Shown in pieces: positions 61,011 to 64,000 of a DNA stretch of 64,000 nt; within the stretch, counting starts at the first letter, position 1; each line of letters starts with the position of its first letter. The notes beneath the pieces are model-generated. The model worked only from the letters and a program-made list of their open reading frames with translations, did no database searches and was not told where the DNA came from. Both the position numbers and the translations under genes were made by a program. Source of the stretch: Opeltia flavorubescens. Taxonomy: Eukaryota > Ascomycota > Lecanoromycetes > Teloschistales > Teloschistaceae. Location of the stretch: the NCBI GenBank assembly GCA_000442125.1, contig KE546979.1:310001-374000 (forward strand), read 5' to 3'.

Positions 61011-61345
61011 AGGTAAGCTCGACGCCTTCGGCGCCGACCAACGCAGCACGAAGCTCCTGCGCGCCGAACTCGTTCCTGGCTGCCGTATAGAGATCGCCCA
61101 TGCACCAAATCTTTACAGTTGAACAACGCAGCCAGTTCTTACTTGAAATTGATACATAGTAGCTTGTTTAAAAGCGCTTATCTTGCGCTTTTCGTGCATG
61201 CACTTTTTATCTGTATACGATAAAAATTGGCTGAGTTATATACGTGCAAAGTTTGTGTGTACGGGCGTTTTCGATGGGGGATCTGCAGCATGGGGGTGAC
61301 ATCTTGGCGTCCGAATCGGGCGATTTTCGCGGAATTGTGCGGAAT
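61011..61345 (-). other. Normal-composition island inside the AT-mutated transposon
   Basis: About 335 bp with ordinary GC content and abundant CG, CA and TG dinucleotides, between AT-rich segments of the same element. On the minus strand a short frame (61110-61018) starts MGDLYTAARNEFGAQELRAA and ends GAEGVELT with a stop, a well-formed protein-like sequence. It could be the end of a transposase, a captured host fragment or a later insertion; I cannot decide. Confidence 0.6.
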
Positions 61346-62733
61346 TATTGTAATTATTAGTAGATATATAAAGCTCTATATATATAAATTATTTAACTAG
61401 ATTAAAAAATTTTAAAATTATTTAAAATTTAGTTACTACCCCTTTACGCTTAATATATTATATAAGGCGATTATATATCCTATATTTTTCAAGCCCTTTA
61501 TTATAAAATATACAGCTCCCTTTTAGAATTATATTATTTATTTCCCTTCAATCTATTATCTATTATTTTTTTTAATAGTTTTATAAAGCTATAATAGCGT
61601 TATTAAATAATAGAATTTAATATAACTTTTAAAAATTTACTATACTATTTTAATTAAATTAAGATTTAGCGAATTTATAAACTAGTTATCGATATAATTA
61701 AAACTAATTTTAATTTTATAATAAATAGTATAATTTTTATAGTTTTATATTCTATATAAGCTCCCGTTATCTTTTTAAAAAATAAATTCTATATTATTTC
61801 TCTAATAATATAGCTAGCGGCGCCGTATATAAAACTTAAGAGTTTTATTTATATATTATTATTAATTTATTGATCTATTAAATTTCTATTTTTAAATATA
61901 AGTATTCTTTTTTTTAAAAGTTTTTTTAACTTTTTTAATAAAACTATAAAAAACTAAAAGGCTTTTATAGCCTATAACTACTATTTTTTAGATAAAAAAT
62001 TAAAATATTATTATCCGCCGGTATTTTTATATATAATTTATATAATATTTTTCTTTAGAATTTTAAATTACTTAATCTATATAGCGAGAGTTCTAATAAA
62101 AATAATACTCGTTATTAAAATAAACGGTACTCTATTTTTTATAAATCTAATCCTTATACTTTTTATATTATATAACTCTTTTATCCGTTTAATTTTAATT
62201 AATCTAACTTTTTTAATATATCCTATATTTATAAAAGCTAATATCGTTAAAATACCGTTTAATAATATCTATTAAAGGTATTAAATAAAATAGTAGTAGA
62301 TATTAAAATAAAAAAAAAACCTTTTATTATAAATAATATCCTTTTAAAATTTAATTCTTTTTTTATATTATTTTTATAGGCGTTAAATTATCGATTAAAG
62401 GAGATTTTAATTAAATAAAAGAGGCTTTTTTATCCGATTTTTAAATTTAATAGAAGATTTATTAATTTATCGCTATTATATTTAACGGTAGATATTTATT
62501 TTTTACTAGATTTCTTTACAGGGGTAGTTAATACGGTCTAGAGCCTTAACTTTCGCTCTTTTTTCAGTAGGATATTCGCCGTTAAGTTGAATAGGATTAG
62601 ATAAAAAACCCTAAAGGCTAGAGGGGCGAATGCGCTTTAGCATAGTATATAAAGTAGTAGAAAGAATATAGATTTAGTAGAAATTTCTTATAAAATAACT
62701 AGTAAAATTAAGGAGATTACCCCGCCTAATTAG

Positions 62734-62769
62734 CCCCTATGTAACAAGACTTTTGCGACCGACCCTCGG
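62734..62769 (-). repeat. Right terminal inverted repeat of the DNA transposon
   Basis: 36 bp, exact inverse of the left end at 60896-60931. The next base inward differs between the two ends, which fixes the inner limit of the repeat. Confidence 0.93.
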
Positions 62770-63311
62770 ACGCTTGAGAGGTATTGGCTTGGACAGCCCC
62801 TTATCACCTTCATGCCAGGCAAACTCCACAATGCAACGGAAAAATAGCATGAGATCATTGATTAAATACGCTCATATCAACTATTGTTACGTAGTCGTAG
62901 GCTCGTTGTGTCGATTACGGTGTGGTTGAAAGCACCGTGTTCAGTCATGTAGAAGGGCTTGATAAAAGCCCCTGTCGGGCAAGACTCTCGTCACCACTCC
63001 TTGTTGGTTGCGAAAGAGTTTGAGTAAGTAATATAATATAAATCCATTGCATTTCCTTCATGCTATGATAGGTACTGCTGAGTCTTGATGGAACTCTCCA
63101 AACTTGTCGTCCTTCGACGCATGCTCTACATGATCTTTGCCCTCTGCAAGCTTCGTAGTCCCCTTGTCACCTTAGATTTCCACGCTGGAGTCCTCTCGCC
63201 TCTCTCCACTTGCTGCGCCTAACAATGCCCTGGCTCATATCGAGCCTTTTCATGTTCATAAATGACTCCAAATAGTCAACCCTCCAAAGGTCCGTGGCCC
63301 GTCATTCGTAT
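62770..63311. other. Intergenic between transposon and membrane protein gene
   Basis: Unmutated, normal-composition sequence with no supported gene; expected to contain the 3' untranslated region of the minus-strand gene that follows. Confidence 0.5.
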
Positions 63312-64000
63312 TCATATCAACCTTGCATTTGCAGCGACCCGGTATTTCACTCGGCGTCGGTATGCTTCTCTGAAACGTATCCTCTCAACTGTGCCAAAGC
63401 CGACCGTGATGAAAAATAGCAGAGTCCAAGCGCTGGTGATGATAAGACCGACTGGGAAGATCCCCAATGATTTCCCAGGTAAAACGAAGGTACCAGCATT
63501 TGCAGCCGCTGATGATGCTGGAATGCCGGCTGATGTAGATGTTTTGACCGATTCAGCAAAGACACCATTGACGAAAGATGCCTCATTCGACGACAACACG
63601 GTGGTAATGACTTTGCCGTTCTTGTCAGAACCAGAGAGAGCGATCCGGGGAACAAGAAAATCTTGAGCTTTTGTCCTGTAGACTATCAGTAACAGGCCCA
63701 GGCGTGCACTCGCTAAGAGAACACCTTACATATTTTTGACTTGGCCCATCAAGTCCTTGTTGACCTTCCCCACAAATTTCATGTCCTGGACCAGGCTTGG
63801 CGCTGCGACGGCAGCTCGTCGCACTGTGGATCTCTCAAGAATGGAAGCATCTGTAAATGTACGTGACGGTCGGTCTTCGCTTCTCTTATTGTTTCCGCCA
63901 CTTGGAGCGACAGTAGCTCCGCTGTACGACAAACCAACGTTGACCGCCTGAGTCATGAGCGTCACCCAATCTCCGGTCGCTGCCGCTATCCGATATAGTT
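63312..64000 (-). CDS. Single-pass membrane protein, N-terminus outside window
   Basis: Two exons are visible on the minus strand: 64000-63730 (continues beyond the window) and 63675-63312, joined across a 54-nt intron (GTAAGG donor, CTACAG acceptor). The codon AT|G is split by the intron. The visible 210 residues begin with a polar, basic region and continue through Ser/Ala-rich sequence (SVKTSTSAGIPASSAAANAG), which looks extracellular or disordered. One strong membrane segment follows near the C-terminus (about 161-184: GIFPVGLIITSAWTLLFFIT). A very basic tail (RIRFREAYRRRVKYRVAANARLI) ends the protein and should face the cytosol. Family not recognised. Confidence 0.72.

Larger units (their letters stand above)
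60896..62769. mobile_element. Inverted-repeat DNA transposon, 1874 bp, AT-mutated interior
   Basis: The ends are perfect 36-bp inverted repeats: 60896-60931 begins CCGAGGGTCGGTCGCAAAAG, and 62734-62769 is its exact reverse complement. The interior from about 61345 to 62640 is almost pure A/T with C and G mostly left in CC/GG pairs, as expected from heavy RIP of a repeated element. The element is therefore dead there. A 5-bp direct repeat CGGAC (60892-60896 and 62767-62771) overlaps both ends and could be a target duplication, but the exact borders are ambiguous and no TA duplication is seen, so I do not assign a superfamily. No transposase domain can be read. Part of the left half (about 61011-61345) has normal composition and is described separately. 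Confidence 0.88.

Overview
The window is nuclear DNA from a filamentous ascomycete. The evidence is the set of short introns (about 50-90 nt, GT..AG, some with CTAAT-type branch points), a fungal-specific elongation factor 3, a Neurospora BLI-3-like flavin protein, a HET-domain relic, a KEX2-type secreted peptide precursor, and an inverted-repeat DNA transposon whose interior has the extreme AT bias typical of repeat-induced point mutation (RIP). I cannot place it more precisely; a leotiomycete is only a guess.

Left part (1-10 kb). A membrane protein gene runs off the left edge on the minus strand. Next come a decayed HET-domain gene, an intact multi-exon gene of an unrecognised family (gene A, 2453-3918, minus), a protein-kinase-like gene that has lost the usual catalytic-loop Asn (4690-5733, plus), an unidentified coding relic, and a second intact member of the unrecognised family (gene B, 8509-9487, minus). 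A 48-nt relic at 4509-4556 matches the last exon of gene B, so the family has at least three copies here. A and B share ERPPF and SPYFxWLGxxKG motifs, a 39-nt exon and a final exon starting xELLQ.

Housekeeping part (10-31 kb). An epoxide hydrolase (minus) and orotate phosphoribosyltransferase URA5 (plus) share a 294-bp divergent promoter with a perfect CACGTG palindrome just before the URA5 start. Then follow a BLI-3-like protein, a 51-residue cysteine-rich zinc-binding microprotein, a Prs5-type PRPP synthetase with a 10-nt micro-exon, a small uncharacterised protein and a large PH-domain protein. URA5 uses PRPP and the Prs protein belongs to the enzyme family that makes it, so two steps of nucleotide supply lie within 9 kb. 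At 30.7-31.0 kb, on the edge of the next region, sits a small secreted six-cysteine peptide gene with a KEX2 site.

Gene-poor block (about 31.1-56.4 kb). This is roughly 25 kb of visibly AT-richer sequence without a convincing intact gene. It holds scattered open fragments, the best at 36789-37448, and a short tandem repeat. I could not assign it to a known transposon family.

Right part (56.4-64 kb). Elongation factor 3 (minus, two exons) is followed by an 1874-bp inverted-repeat DNA transposon with perfect 36-bp ends. Most of its interior is almost pure A/T, but an island of about 335 bp with normal composition survives inside it. A second partial membrane protein gene (minus) runs off the right edge.
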